A stretch of DNA of 64,000 bases from Limnohabitans sp. Jir61 (GTDB lineage Bacteria > Pseudomonadota > Gammaproteobacteria > Burkholderiales > Burkholderiaceae_C): contig NZ_NESD01000004.1 in assembly GCF_003063545.1 (NCBI RefSeq), positions 186,001 through 250,000 on the forward strand. The letters are read 5' to 3'. Position 1 is the first letter of the stretch, and each line of letters opens with the position of its first letter. Both the position numbers and the translations under genes were made by a program. Positions 8,921 to 16,497 of this stretch are shown here, in pieces. Under the pieces are notes generated by a model, which did no database searches, was not told the origin of the DNA, and saw nothing but the letters and a program-made list of their open reading frames with translations.

Positions 8921-9850
8921 ATGAACGCTACAACCAAAAACGAGTTGCACCACTTAAGCAACACCCACCTCGATGCTCTGGAAGAAGAAACCATCTTCAT
9001 CTTGCGCGAAGTCGCCGCCGCCTTCGAGCGCCCCACCCTGTTGTTCTCGGGCGGCAAAGATTCGCTCGTCATGCTCAAGTGCGCCGAGAAGGCTTTCGGA
9101 GCTGGCCGAATCCCCTACCCACTGTTGATGATCGACACCGGCCACAACTTCAAGGAAGTCACCGACTTCCGCGACTCACGCGCGAAAGAACTCGGTGCTG
9201 AGTTGATCGTGCGTAGCGTGGAAGACTCGATGAAAAAAGGCACGGTGCGTTTGGCTCACCCCGGTGAGAGTCGCAACGTGCACCAATCGGTCACCTTGCT
9301 CGAAGCGATCGAAGAATTCCGATTTGACGCACTCATTGGCGGCGCACGCCGTGACGAAGAAAAAGCTCGCGCCAAAGAACGCATCTTCAGCCACCGCGAC
9401 AGCTTTGGCCAATGGCAGCCTAAAGCACAACGCCCTGAGTTGTGGACCCTGTTCAACCACAAGTTGCAACCCGGCGAACACTTTCGCGTGTTCCCCATCT
9501 CCAACTGGACCGAGCTTGACGTGTGGCAATACATCGCCCGCGAAAACATCGCGCTGCCATCGATCTACTACACGCACAAACGCGAAGTGGTGGACCGCCG
9601 TGGTCTGTTGGTGCCTGTGACCGAACTCACACCCCCCAAAGACGGTGAGAAGGTAGTGATTCGCGACGTGCGTTTCCGCACCGTGGGTGACATCACCTGC
9701 ACATGCCCCGTTGAAAGCGATGCGGCCACCCCTGAGCAAATCGTCATCGAAACGTTGGCCGCAGACGTGAGCGAGCGCGGTGCCACACGCATGGATGACA
9801 AAACATCTGAGGCTTCGATGGAGAAGCGCAAAAAAGACGGCTATTTTTAA
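8921..9850 (+). CDS. cysD: Sulfate adenylyltransferase subunit 2
   Basis: A 309-residue member of the ATP pyrophosphatase (PP-loop) family. The PP-loop LLFSGGKDSLVML lies near residue 50, followed by LLMIDTGHNFKEV, GGARRDEEKARAKER and WTELDVWQYIA, all standard for CysD. With CysN it activates sulfate to adenylylsulfate, a step driven by GTP hydrolysis in the partner. I chose ATG 8921, whose product begins MNATTKNELHHL, over an in-frame start at 8903. cysN follows after 13 bases. Confidence 0.95.
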   Translation: MNATTKNELHHLSNTHLDALEEETIFILREVAAAFERPTLLFSGGKDSLVMLKCAEKAFGAGRIPYPLLMIDTGHNFKEVTDFRDSRAKELGAELIVRSVEDSMKKGTVRLAHPGESRNVHQSVTLLEAIEEFRFDALIGGARRDEEKARAKERIFSHRDSFGQWQPKAQRPELWTLFNHKLQPGEHFRVFPISNWTELDVWQYIARENIALPSIYYTHKREVVDRRGLLVPVTELTPPKDGEKVVIRDVRFRTVGDITCTCPVESDAATPEQIVIETLAADVSERGATRMDDKTSEASMEKRKKDGYF

Positions 9851-9863
9851 GACGGTGAATTTG

Positions 9864-11150
9864 ATGACGACAACAAATACAACTAACCAAAACGCACTCA
9901 AGTTCATCACCTGCGGCTCCGTCGACGACGGCAAGAGCACGCTAATTGGCCGCTTGCTGGTTGACACCAAAGCAGTGTTGCAAGACCACTTGGCCGGCGT
10001 GCAACGCTCGGGCGAAACCGACCTCGCTTTGTTGACTGACGGCTTGAGTGCCGAGCGCGAGCAAGGCATCACGATTGACGTGGCTTACCGCTACTTCAAC
10101 ACCGAAGCACGCAAGTTCATCATTGGTGACGCGCCCGGCCACGAGCAATACACCCGCAACATGGTGACCGCTGCTTCTAGCGCTGATGCGGCTGTGGTGT
10201 TGGTCGATGCCATCAAGCTGGACTGGAAAAATCCAGCACTCGAATTACTGCCACAAACCCGCCGCCACTCGTTGCTGGTCAACATGCTGCGCGTGCCCTC
10301 CATCGTGTTTGCCATCAACAAGCTCGATGCGGTGGAAGACCCTGCACTGGCGTACAAAAACATCGAAGCTGCTTTGCGCAAATTTGCCAAAGAAGCGGGC
10401 ATCGCCATCACGGCCATGGTGCCTGTGTCCGCCCTCAAAGGCTGGAACGTGGTGACTACCGAAAACAATGACCAAACCGACTGGTGCGGCTATACGGGCC
10501 CTAGTCTTTTGAGCATTTTGGAAGAGTTGCCCAACACGCCTGCCGAAACCGAGGTGGCGTTCAGCTTCCCCGTGCAATGGGTGGAAAAATTCCACGACTC
10601 TGGCGTGACCACCCAAGGCCGCCGCGTGTTCTGGGGCCGAGTGGCCACAGGCAGCATCGAGCCAGGCCAAACCATCAAAGTGTTCCCTAGCGGCCAAACG
10701 GCTGTGGTCTCGCAGGTATTGTCGGCCACACGCGAGCCACAAAACAAAGCCGCAGGCCACAGCGCTGGCATCGTGCTGGACCGCGAAGTGGACGTCTCAC
10801 GCGGCGACTGGTTGCTGGCTGCTGAAGGAAGCCCTGAAGGCCAACGCCAGCTCAACACCACCATCGCGTGGATGGACGACGAACCCTTGGTGGCTGGCCG
10901 CCTGTACTGGGCATTGCATGGCCACCGTTGGGTGAAAGCCAAAGTGCAACGTGTGGTGCACCGCCTGAACGTCAATACTTTGGCCGAAGAAGAAGCCACC
11001 GAGCTGGCTCCCAACGCAATTGGCCACGTCACTTTGGCCCTGCAAGAGCCTTTGGTCACACTGCCTTTCAGCCAATCGCGCATCTTGGGCGCACTGGTGT
11101 TGGTGGACACGGCCACGCACAAAACCTCGGGCGCAGTGTTGGTGAACTAA
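9864..11150 (+). CDS. cysN: Sulfate adenylyltransferase subunit 1 (GTPase)
   Basis: A 428-residue elongation-factor-like GTPase. G1 is GSVDDGKST at residues 18-26, G3 is DAPGHEQYT, and G4 is NKLD. Domain II/III beta-barrels follow. GTP hydrolysis drives sulfate adenylation by CysD. The length shows that there is no fused CysC kinase domain, which fits the cluster-bearing APS reductase of the same operon. ATG 9864 is 13 bases after the cysD stop; an overlapping TTG at 9861 is a less likely start. It is the last gene of the operon, followed by a terminator at 11197-11230. Confidence 0.95.
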   Translation: MTTTNTTNQNALKFITCGSVDDGKSTLIGRLLVDTKAVLQDHLAGVQRSGETDLALLTDGLSAEREQGITIDVAYRYFNTEARKFIIGDAPGHEQYTRNMVTAASSADAAVVLVDAIKLDWKNPALELLPQTRRHSLLVNMLRVPSIVFAINKLDAVEDPALAYKNIEAALRKFAKEAGIAITAMVPVSALKGWNVVTTENNDQTDWCGYTGPSLLSILEELPNTPAETEVAFSFPVQWVEKFHDSGVTTQGRRVFWGRVATGSIEPGQTIKVFPSGQTAVVSQVLSATREPQNKAAGHSAGIVLDREVDVSRGDWLLAAEGSPEGQRQLNTTIAWMDDEPLVAGRLYWALHGHRWVKAKVQRVVHRLNVNTLAEEEATELAPNAIGHVTLALQEPLVTLPFSQSRILGALVLVDTATHKTSGAVLVN

Positions 11151-11196
11151 GCCGACTCAAAGCCCTGAATTGATTCCCGTTTAAAATCAAAGGCTT

Positions 11197-11230
11197 GGGC
11201 AACGGCAGAGCGCTGTTGCCCCTCTTTTTT
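11197..11230 (+). terminator. Rho-independent terminator after cysN, just before fdxA
   Basis: A 10-pair stem (11197-11206 with 11212-11221, one G-U pair), loop AGAGC, followed by CTCTTTTTT. It ends only 19 bases before the fdxA ATG, so the hairpin either insulates fdxA from the sulfur operon or sits in the fdxA leader itself. Confidence 0.8.
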
Positions 11231-11249
11231 ACCCATCGATTGAATTGAC

Positions 11250-11576
11250 ATGACGCACGTAGTCACCGAAGCCTGTATCCAATGTAAGTACACCGACTGT
11301 GTGGACGTTTGTCCCGTCGACTGCTTCCGCGAAGGCCCTAACTTCCTCACCATCGACCCAGACGAGTGCATCGACTGTGCGGTGTGTATCCCCGAGTGCC
11401 CTGTGAACGCCATCTACGCAGAAGAAGACGTGCCAGAAGGCCAAGAGCACATGACCAAGCTCAACGCTGAGTTGTCGCTCATCGGCTGGCCAAGCATCAC
11501 TAAGCGCAAAGCACCTATGGCCGATGCGGATGCATGGAAAGACAAAACCGGCAAGCTCGCCGAACTCAAGCGCTAA
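11250..11576 (+). CDS. fdxA: Seven-iron ferredoxin (3Fe-4S/4Fe-4S), FdxA type
   Basis: A 108-residue ferredoxin. The N-terminal half holds the cysteines of one 3Fe-4S and one 4Fe-4S cluster ([17 protein letters not shown] and [13 protein letters not shown]); the C-terminal extension ([14 protein letters not shown]) is typical of the Azotobacter FdI/FdxA group. It is a soluble low-potential electron carrier in the cytoplasm. A ferredoxin-NADP reductase gene follows after 30 bases, so the two probably work together. No clear Shine-Dalgarno sequence precedes the ATG. Confidence 0.96.
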   Translation: MTHVVTEACIQCKYTDCVDVCPVDCFREGPNFLTIDPDECIDCAVCIPECPVNAIYAEEDVPEGQEHMTKLNAELSLIGWPSITKRKAPMADADAWKDKTGKLAELKR

Positions 11577-11606
11577 GCACTGCGCACACAGCCCATAACG
11601 GCACAT

Positions 11607-12650
11607 ATGGTTTCGGCAACCACGATTCATACTGACGCCGTCATCGTGGGCGCAGGCCCAGTGGGCCTGTTTCAAGCTTTCCAGCTTGGGCTACAAGACA
11701 TTCGCAGCCACATCATTGACGCACTGCCCCACGTCGGCGGTCAATGCGTTGAGCTGTACGCAGACAAACCCATTTACGACATTCCCGGCATCCCTGTGTG
11801 CACGGGCCGTGAATTGGTGGCGCAGCTGCAAACGCAAATCAAACCCTTTGCACCCACGTTTCATCTCAACCAAGAAGTGACCGAAGTCGAACAACTCGAC
11901 AATGGGCATCTCTCTGTTCGCACCTCCACAGGCCTGCACTTTGTTTGCAAAGTGCTGGTCATTGCAGCGGGTGTGGGCGCATTTCAAGCGCGCAAACTGT
12001 CCGTCGAAGGCGCAGCAGAACTCGAAGGCACGCATGTGCATTACCGCTTGGGCGATGCCTCGCGTTTTGCGGGCCAAGATGTGGTGGTGATGGGTGGCGA
12101 AGATTCGGCCGTCGCAACCGCGTTGAAACTCACACTCGAAGCACAGCCACCGAAAAGCGTGACTCTGATGCACCGCCGCGATGTGTTCACCGCCGAGCCT
12201 ATGCTGTTGCAAGCCATGCGTGATGCGGTGGCAAGTGGCAAGTTGCAACTGCAAATTGGGCAGCCCACTGCTTTGCTAAGCACGGCTCATCAGCTGCACG
12301 CCTTGCAAGTGGCTACACCCGAAGGTCAAACCATCGAGCGCACAGCACAGCATGTGTTGGCGTTCTTGGGCCTCTCCCCCAAACTCGGGCCCATCACCAC
12401 CTGGGGCTTGGCGATAGAACGCAAGCAACTGGTGGTCAACACCGAAACCTTTGCCACCGATGTGCCAGGCATCTTTGCCGTGGGCGACATCAACACCTAC
12501 CCAGGCAAGAAAAAACTCATCTTGTGTGGCTTTCACGAAGCCACCCTCGCCGCCTTTGGTGCGGCTGCCATCGTGCACCCCACTCGAAAGACCTTGTTGC
12601 AATACACGACAACGTCCACTGAACTGCATCGCCTGCTCGGACTCGCATAA
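11607..12650 (+). CDS. Ferredoxin/flavodoxin-NADP reductase, thioredoxin-reductase-like type
   Basis: A 347-residue two-dinucleotide-domain flavoprotein. The FAD-binding GxGxxG (VGAGPVGLFQA) is near residue 14, a VGGQC segment near residue 45, the NAD(P) domain carries VVVMGGEDSA, and the FAD C-terminal motif is GIFAVGDINTYPGK. There is no CxxC redox disulfide, which separates it from true thioredoxin reductase and places it with the TrxR-like FNRs. It moves electrons between NADPH and ferredoxin, here presumably the FdxA encoded just upstream. It could also feed the sulfite reductase of the neighbouring operon, which is inference. Confidence 0.9.
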   Translation: MVSATTIHTDAVIVGAGPVGLFQAFQLGLQDIRSHIIDALPHVGGQCVELYADKPIYDIPGIPVCTGRELVAQLQTQIKPFAPTFHLNQEVTEVEQLDNGHLSVRTSTGLHFVCKVLVIAAGVGAFQARKLSVEGAAELEGTHVHYRLGDASRFAGQDVVVMGGEDSAVATALKLTLEAQPPKSVTLMHRRDVFTAEPMLLQAMRDAVASGKLQLQIGQPTALLSTAHQLHALQVATPEGQTIERTAQHVLAFLGLSPKLGPITTWGLAIERKQLVVNTETFATDVPGIFAVGDINTYPGKKKLILCGFHEATLAAFGAAAIVHPTRKTLLQYTTTSTELHRLLGLA

Positions 12651-12680
12651 AATACACATCGCGTTAGCAATAACGCATTC

Positions 12681-12801
12681 GCTAGGGGTGTTGAAGCCGT
12701 CACCGACTTCGACTGAGAAAGTCCCTTTGAACCTGTTGAGACCCGCCTAAAGCGGGTCTCAAAGTCCGCAAGGACTTGAGGTAATCCTCGCGCAGGGAAG
12801 C
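12681..12801 (+). promoter_or_regulatory. TPP riboswitch (THI element)
   Basis: The conserved core is present in order: TAGGGGTG, a P3-like stem (TTGAAG/CTTCGA), CTGAGA (12713-12718), CCCTTTGAACCTG (12723-12735), the P5-type hairpin GAGG-TAAT-CCTC, then GCGCAGGGAAGC. The outer GCT/AGC can close P1. A 41-base insertion with two hairpins (12736-12776) separates AACCTG from P5, which is unusual. Its target is the TonB-dependent receptor gene 87 bases downstream. Confidence 0.92.
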
Positions 12802-12813
12802 TTGGTCTTATTA

Positions 12814-12886
12814 CGAGGCTCTTCACTCATAAGAGCATTCACTCGTTACAAAGTCAGCCGACCTGCCATCACGTTGAAGGAAACGT
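12814..12886 (+). promoter_or_regulatory. Putative expression platform of the TPP riboswitch
   Basis: CGAGG at 12814-12818 can pair with CCTCG (12786-12790) of the aptamer, competing with P5. It overlaps a perfect GCTCTT-N7-AAGAGC hairpin (12818-12836). Just before the start codon, ACGTT/AACGT (12871-12875, 12882-12886) encloses the Shine-Dalgarno AAGGA in its loop. There is no T-run, so control of translation is likelier than of termination. Confidence 0.5.
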
Positions 12887-12887
12887 C

Positions 12888-15092
12888 ATGGCAAACCATT
12901 CGCCATTTTTCAAAGCCACTCGCATTTCTGCGGCTGTGGCCATCTGCATCGCATCTAACGCCTGGGCACAACAAAACCCAACTGAAATCACCATCACCGA
13001 CAAGTTGCCTGCTCGCGTGTCCGGCTTTGGGGATGTGCCTGCGCAAGAACTGCCTTTTTCGACCACCACCTTCAGCAGTGCTACTCTGCAAGATATAGGG
13101 GCGCAACGCACTAGCGATGCCTTGCATTTAGATGCATCTGTTAGCGACAGTTACAACTCGCCTGCCTACTGGGACATGCTAAGCGTGCGGGGCTTCTCAC
13201 TTGACAACCGTTACAACTACCGTCGCGAAGGTATGCCGATCAGCGCAGAAACTATGATTCCCATGGAAAACAAAGAGCGCATTGAGCTACTTAAAGGCAC
13301 CAGCGGCATTCAGGCCGGCACAAGCTCGCCAGGCGGCTTGGTGAACTATGTGGTCAAGCGTGCTCCTACAAGCGCTGAACAACAGATTCGCAATGTCACG
13401 TCAGGTATCAGCCAAGGCAACAATCGCTTGATCGCGGCAGATTTAGGTGGACGTTTTGGTGAAATATCAGAGTTTGGATATCGTTTCAATCTGGCACATG
13501 AAGACTTAGACCCGTACATTAAAAACGCAAACGGTAAAAGAGATTTGGTGGCACTTGCTATCGATTGGCGTTTAAAACCTGGAACCGTACTGGATATTGA
13601 ATTCGAGCAGTCACATCGTGAACAAGTGGGTATCAACGGATATAGCTTGCTCGGTGATCAGTCAAGTTACAACCTTCCTGGAACCGTAGATCCACGCATT
13701 AACCTGACACGTCAATCCTGGAGTCAACCGGCCATCTTCGAGGCAATGACAGGATCTATTCGACTACGCCAAGAACTGGCTGCAGGTTGGCAGTGGACTT
13801 CACAATATGGTGTTCAGCGATTGAAAACAGATGATCGTTTGGTATTTGGTTTAGGTGCAGATTGTTTACTTACAACGGGCGTTTGCGACAGGTATGCCAC
13901 GAATGGTAGTTTTGACCTGTACGATTTCCGCAGTGAAAACGAACGACGACTCATGGACGTCATTCAAACCGAATTGAACGGACAAAGCACTTTAAACGGC
14001 ATGCGCCATGATTTGACGTTTGGTATTTCACGCCAAAGACAACTTGATCGCATGCCACCAACACAATCGTATAACTTGATCACAAGCGGTCAGGGTAATG
14101 TCTTTACGCCATTCACTGTCTCGCCAGAGCCGAAATACGTCACACCTAATACAAACAGAAACGAATATTCCACTGAACTCAGCTTAAAAGACCGCGTTCA
14201 TTTGACAGATGCAACTTCCCTTTGGGCTGGCATGCGACATGTGTCTTATGACAGAAGTAGCATTCAAAACGCTGCCCCAGACCCAAATGCCGCTTGGCCT
14301 TACTCAAACCGTTATCCAAATCCCAAAAGTTTCAGTGGAAGCATTAACGTACCTTGGATTGGCGCATCTACACGCCAGAATGGCCTGATGATTTATGCGT
14401 CACACGGACACGGTGTTGAGCAGTTTGTAACACCAAATAACGCTAGTTACGAGGCGACTGCAGGTGCCCAACTCGGTATTGGTAGGAGTCGCCAAACCGA
14501 GGTCGGTTTACGCAATATTCCGCCCCTTAATCAGCTCGAATGGAATGTTGCAGTTTTTGAAATATCCCGACCCTTTACACATGACATTTTCAATTTAGCG
14601 GGCAACTTCAACACACGATACGTAGATGGCACAGAAACTCACCAAGGTCTCGACTTAGGCGCCAAATGGCAAGCTGCACAATGGAAACTTGGTGCACAAA
14701 TGCAGTGGATGAATGCCAAAATTTCAGGCGTTCAGCAGAGCCCTGAAACGGTTGGATCAACACCTTTGAATGTTCCTAAGTTTGTGCTCAGGGGAATAGC
14801 AGAATATCGCTACAGCACTGTTCCTGGCCTGCGCACAGGTATTCGTATGTCACATGAAGGCGAGCGTCGCGTTACGGAGGATGGCAGCATTCAACTTCCA
14901 GCTTGGACGACGCTTGACGCCATTGCCCATTACGACACTAAATTCAACAATATGGCATCCACTTGGACAATGGGTATAGACAACGTCGCTGACAAACGCT
15001 ACTGGCGTGAATCACCCAAACAGTATGCACATTATTATCTTTACCCAGGTGCACCTCGAACAATTCGCGCAATGGTTCAATTCCGACTTTAA
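12888..15092 (+). CDS. TonB-dependent outer-membrane receptor, TPP-regulated (probable thiamine or precursor uptake)
   Basis: A 734-residue outer-membrane receptor. It has a signal peptide (ISAAVAICIASNAWA, cleavage near residue 27), a plug domain (DMLSVRGFSLDNRYNYRREG, IELLKGTSGIQAGTSSPGG) and a 22-strand barrel ending in an aromatic-rich strand (RTIRAMVQFRL). By sequence alone it resembles ferrichrome-type siderophore receptors. The TPP riboswitch directly upstream argues that the cargo is instead thiamine, its phosphates or a pyrimidine/thiazole precursor; TPP-controlled TonB receptors are known from comparative genomics. The gene is by eye more A+T-rich than its left neighbours. Confidence 0.85.
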   Translation: MANHSPFFKATRISAAVAICIASNAWAQQNPTEITITDKLPARVSGFGDVPAQELPFSTTTFSSATLQDIGAQRTSDALHLDASVSDSYNSPAYWDMLSVRGFSLDNRYNYRREGMPISAETMIPMENKERIELLKGTSGIQAGTSSPGGLVNYVVKRAPTSAEQQIRNVTSGISQGNNRLIAADLGGRFGEISEFGYRFNLAHEDLDPYIKNANGKRDLVALAIDWRLKPGTVLDIEFEQSHREQVGINGYSLLGDQSSYNLPGTVDPRINLTRQSWSQPAIFEAMTGSIRLRQELAAGWQWTSQYGVQRLKTDDRLVFGLGADCLLTTGVCDRYATNGSFDLYDFRSENERRLMDVIQTELNGQSTLNGMRHDLTFGISRQRQLDRMPPTQSYNLITSGQGNVFTPFTVSPEPKYVTPNTNRNEYSTELSLKDRVHLTDATSLWAGMRHVSYDRSSIQNAAPDPNAAWPYSNRYPNPKSFSGSINVPWIGASTRQNGLMIYASHGHGVEQFVTPNNASYEATAGAQLGIGRSRQTEVGLRNIPPLNQLEWNVAVFEISRPFTHDIFNLAGNFNTRYVDGTETHQGLDLGAKWQAAQWKLGAQMQWMNAKISGVQQSPETVGSTPLNVPKFVLRGIAEYRYSTVPGLRTGIRMSHEGERRVTEDGSIQLPAWTTLDAIAHYDTKFNNMASTWTMGIDNVADKRYWRESPKQYAHYYLYPGAPRTIRAMVQFRL

Positions 15093-15100
15093 CGCAATGA

Positions 15101-15247
15101 TTTAGCTTTTCTGGAGCTGTGACTTCAAGCTCCCATCAAGCAGAGATAGCAGCATCTTTGATCGGTTTTCTAGGCTCGCCAAGCGCTGCAAAAGTCATTT
15201 CAGAAGCCGGATTGAAGCCTGCACCAGAATCTATAAACATTGACTAA
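15101..15247 (+). pseudogene. C-terminal relic of a ModA-like periplasmic substrate-binding protein
   Basis: An open stretch of 48 codons without a start codon ends in TAA at 15245-15247. Its translation, including SGAVTSSS and ASLIGFLGSPSAAKVISEAGL, closely resembles the C-terminal end of molybdate-type (ModA-like) binding proteins, which finish with a FL-x-SP-x-A-x-x-VI-x-x-x-G pattern. The N-terminal four fifths of such a gene is absent; the TonB receptor gene ends directly before it. It seems to be what is left after a deletion or the replacement that brought in the neighbouring gene. Confidence 0.6.
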
Positions 15248-15318
15248 GGCAGTAAGAAACAAGACTTTCCGCAGGTCAGAAAAAGCTTAACTGGGCCATC
15301 TAAAAGTAAGGTTTTTTT

Positions 15319-15327
15319 TGGTATACT
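15319..15327 (+). promoter_or_regulatory. Extended -10 promoter of tRNA-Asn
   Basis: TGGTATACT fits an extended -10 element (TGnTATAAT-like), 43 bases before the mature tRNA. An A+T-rich T8 tract precedes it. No convincing -35 hexamer is seen, as is usual with extended -10 promoters. Confidence 0.55.
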
Positions 15328-15339
15328 TTTGCTCGTTGC

Positions 15340-15357
15340 AGAACACAGCTGTGTTCT
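15340..15357. other. 18-bp perfect palindrome in the tRNA-Asn leader
   Basis: AGAACACAG-CTGTGTTCT is a perfect dyad lying between the promoter and the 5' end of tRNA-Asn, so it would be part of the precursor transcript or a protein-binding site over the transcription start. Confidence 0.6.
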
Positions 15358-15370
15358 ACTCACCCAATAT

Positions 15371-15446
15371 TCCTCAATAGCTCAGTTGGTAGAGCGCCGG
15401 ACTGTTAATCCGTAGGTCCCTGGTTCGAGCCCAGGTTGAGGAGCCA
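15371..15446 (+). tRNA. tRNA-Asn (anticodon GTT)
   Basis: A 76-base tRNA with a perfect 7-bp acceptor stem (TCCTCAA/TTGAGGA), discriminator G and encoded CCA (15444-15446). The D-arm is AGCTCAGTTGGTAGAGC, the anticodon loop ACTGTTAAT reads GTT, and the T-arm is CCTGG-TTCGAGC-CCAGG. All invariant positions are in place. It is a single gene with its own promoter and terminator. Confidence 0.98.
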
Positions 15447-15449
15447 AAT

Positions 15450-15481
15450 AAAACCCCCTGTAGCAATACAGGGGGTTTTTC
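15450..15481. terminator. Bidirectional Rho-independent terminator
   Basis: Perfect stem CCCCCTGTA-GCAA-TACAGGGGG flanked by AAAA on the left and TTTTT on the right. It ends tRNA-Asn transcription on the plus strand and, read the other way, terminates the minus-strand operon that ends at 15514. Confidence 0.9.
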
Positions 15482-15513
15482 TTTTGCCGCATTTGTTCTT
15501 CAAGATTTGATGG

Positions 15514-16497
15514 TTAATGCAAATTGGCAGTCTTGGCGATCGCCTGCCATGTTTTGAGCTCATGGGTTAACTCCTTGGTAAAACCTGCTGAAGTCATCCG
15601 AATGGAGTCAGCACCTTCACGCTCCAAACGGGCTTTGATCGTCTCCGATGACGCTGCATCATTGATCACGCGATTGAGCATTTCGATAACTTGAGGTGAT
15701 GTGCGCGCGGGGGCCAATATGCCCCACCATGTTGTAACCTCAAACCCTGGAACACCTGCTTGCGCCATTGTCGGCACATCTGGAAATAACGGAGATCGCT
15801 TCGCGCCAGTGACGGCCAACACTGGCAATTTACTCTCATGCACGTGCGTCAAGATCGTGGGTACTGTGGCAACAAACATATCCACACGCCCTGCTAGCAG
15901 TTCGATGGTTGCAGGGCCACTCCCTTTGAAAGGCACATGCGTCATCGATAAGCCCGTTTTCTGACTGAACAGTTCTCCAGCCAAATGGTTGATGCTGCCT
16001 TCGCCAGCAGAGCAATAGTTCAACCCTTCAGGTTTTGTCTTTCCAAGCGTGATTAACTCGGACAAAGTTCTAGCCCCCAATTGGCGAGAGCCAACAATCA
16101 GCAAGGGGCCACGACCAATCATGGCAATGGGTGAAAAATCTTTGATGGGGTCATACGGCAACCGCAATGAAATCGCAGCATTGGTTGCAAAAGTGGAGGT
16201 CGCAAACAATAAGGTGTGCCCGTCGGCCTTTGCTTTGGCCACGAAATCTGCACCTAGGGCGCCACCTGCCCCACCTCGGTTCTCAATCACCACAGGTTGC
16301 CCTAAACGATCGGACATGAGCTTAGCCATGTCACGCGCAATGCTGTCAGTCCCACCTCCCACAGAAAATGGCACAACCATCGTTAAAGCGTGCTTAGGAA
16401 AGTCTTGAGCTGAGCCGACAGATGCAAATACAAAGTGCAGCAACGCCGCCGCAAAATTGCGCCCCAGTCGTTTGACAGATGAAACATTTGATTTCAT
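15514..16497 (-). CDS. Tripartite tricarboxylate transporter (Bug/TctC) substrate-binding protein
   Basis: A 327-residue periplasmic binding protein. After a signal peptide (cleavage near SVGSAQ), it shows the Bug family pattern: KHALTMVVPFSVGGGTDSIARD, VIENRGGAGGALGADFV, LPYDPIKDFSPI and HVPFKGSGPATIELLAGRVD. Family members bind carboxylates. The ATG at 16497 overlaps the leuD-like stop by four bases, so it is the last gene of the lyase-leuC-leuD operon and probably binds the substrate of that pathway. No TctA/TctB membrane subunits are encoded in the window, so it would have to use a permease encoded elsewhere or act as a sensor. Confidence 0.93.
   Translation of the reverse strand: MKSNVSSVKRLGRNFAAALLHFVFASVGSAQDFPKHALTMVVPFSVGGGTDSIARDMAKLMSDRLGQPVVIENRGGAGGALGADFVAKAKADGHTLLFATSTFATNAAISLRLPYDPIKDFSPIAMIGRGPLLIVGSRQLGARTLSELITLGKTKPEGLNYCSAGEGSINHLAGELFSQKTGLSMTHVPFKGSGPATIELLAGRVDMFVATVPTILTHVHESKLPVLAVTGAKRSPLFPDVPTMAQAGVPGFEVTTWWGILAPARTSPQVIEMLNRVINDAASSETIKARLEREGADSIRMTSAGFTKELTHELKTWQAIAKTANLH

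Noticed and set aside
9176..10072. 298-codon open frame antisense to cysD/cysN
   Set aside because: No recognisable domain and complete overlap with two conserved genes.
12661..12676. GCGTTA-GCAA-TAACGC hairpin as terminator of the ferredoxin reductase gene
   Set aside because: Perfect small stem but no T-run; it directly precedes the riboswitch and may only be a weak barrier.
15113..15133. GGAGCT-N9-AGCTCC hairpin as terminator of the TonB receptor gene
   Set aside because: No T-run follows and it lies within the frame of the ModA-like relic, so it is not counted as a terminator.
15371..15446. tRNA-Asn as attachment site of an integrated island
   Set aside because: No integrase gene and no second copy of the tRNA 3' end seen by reading; the tRNA has its own terminator and the catabolic genes look like ordinary operons.
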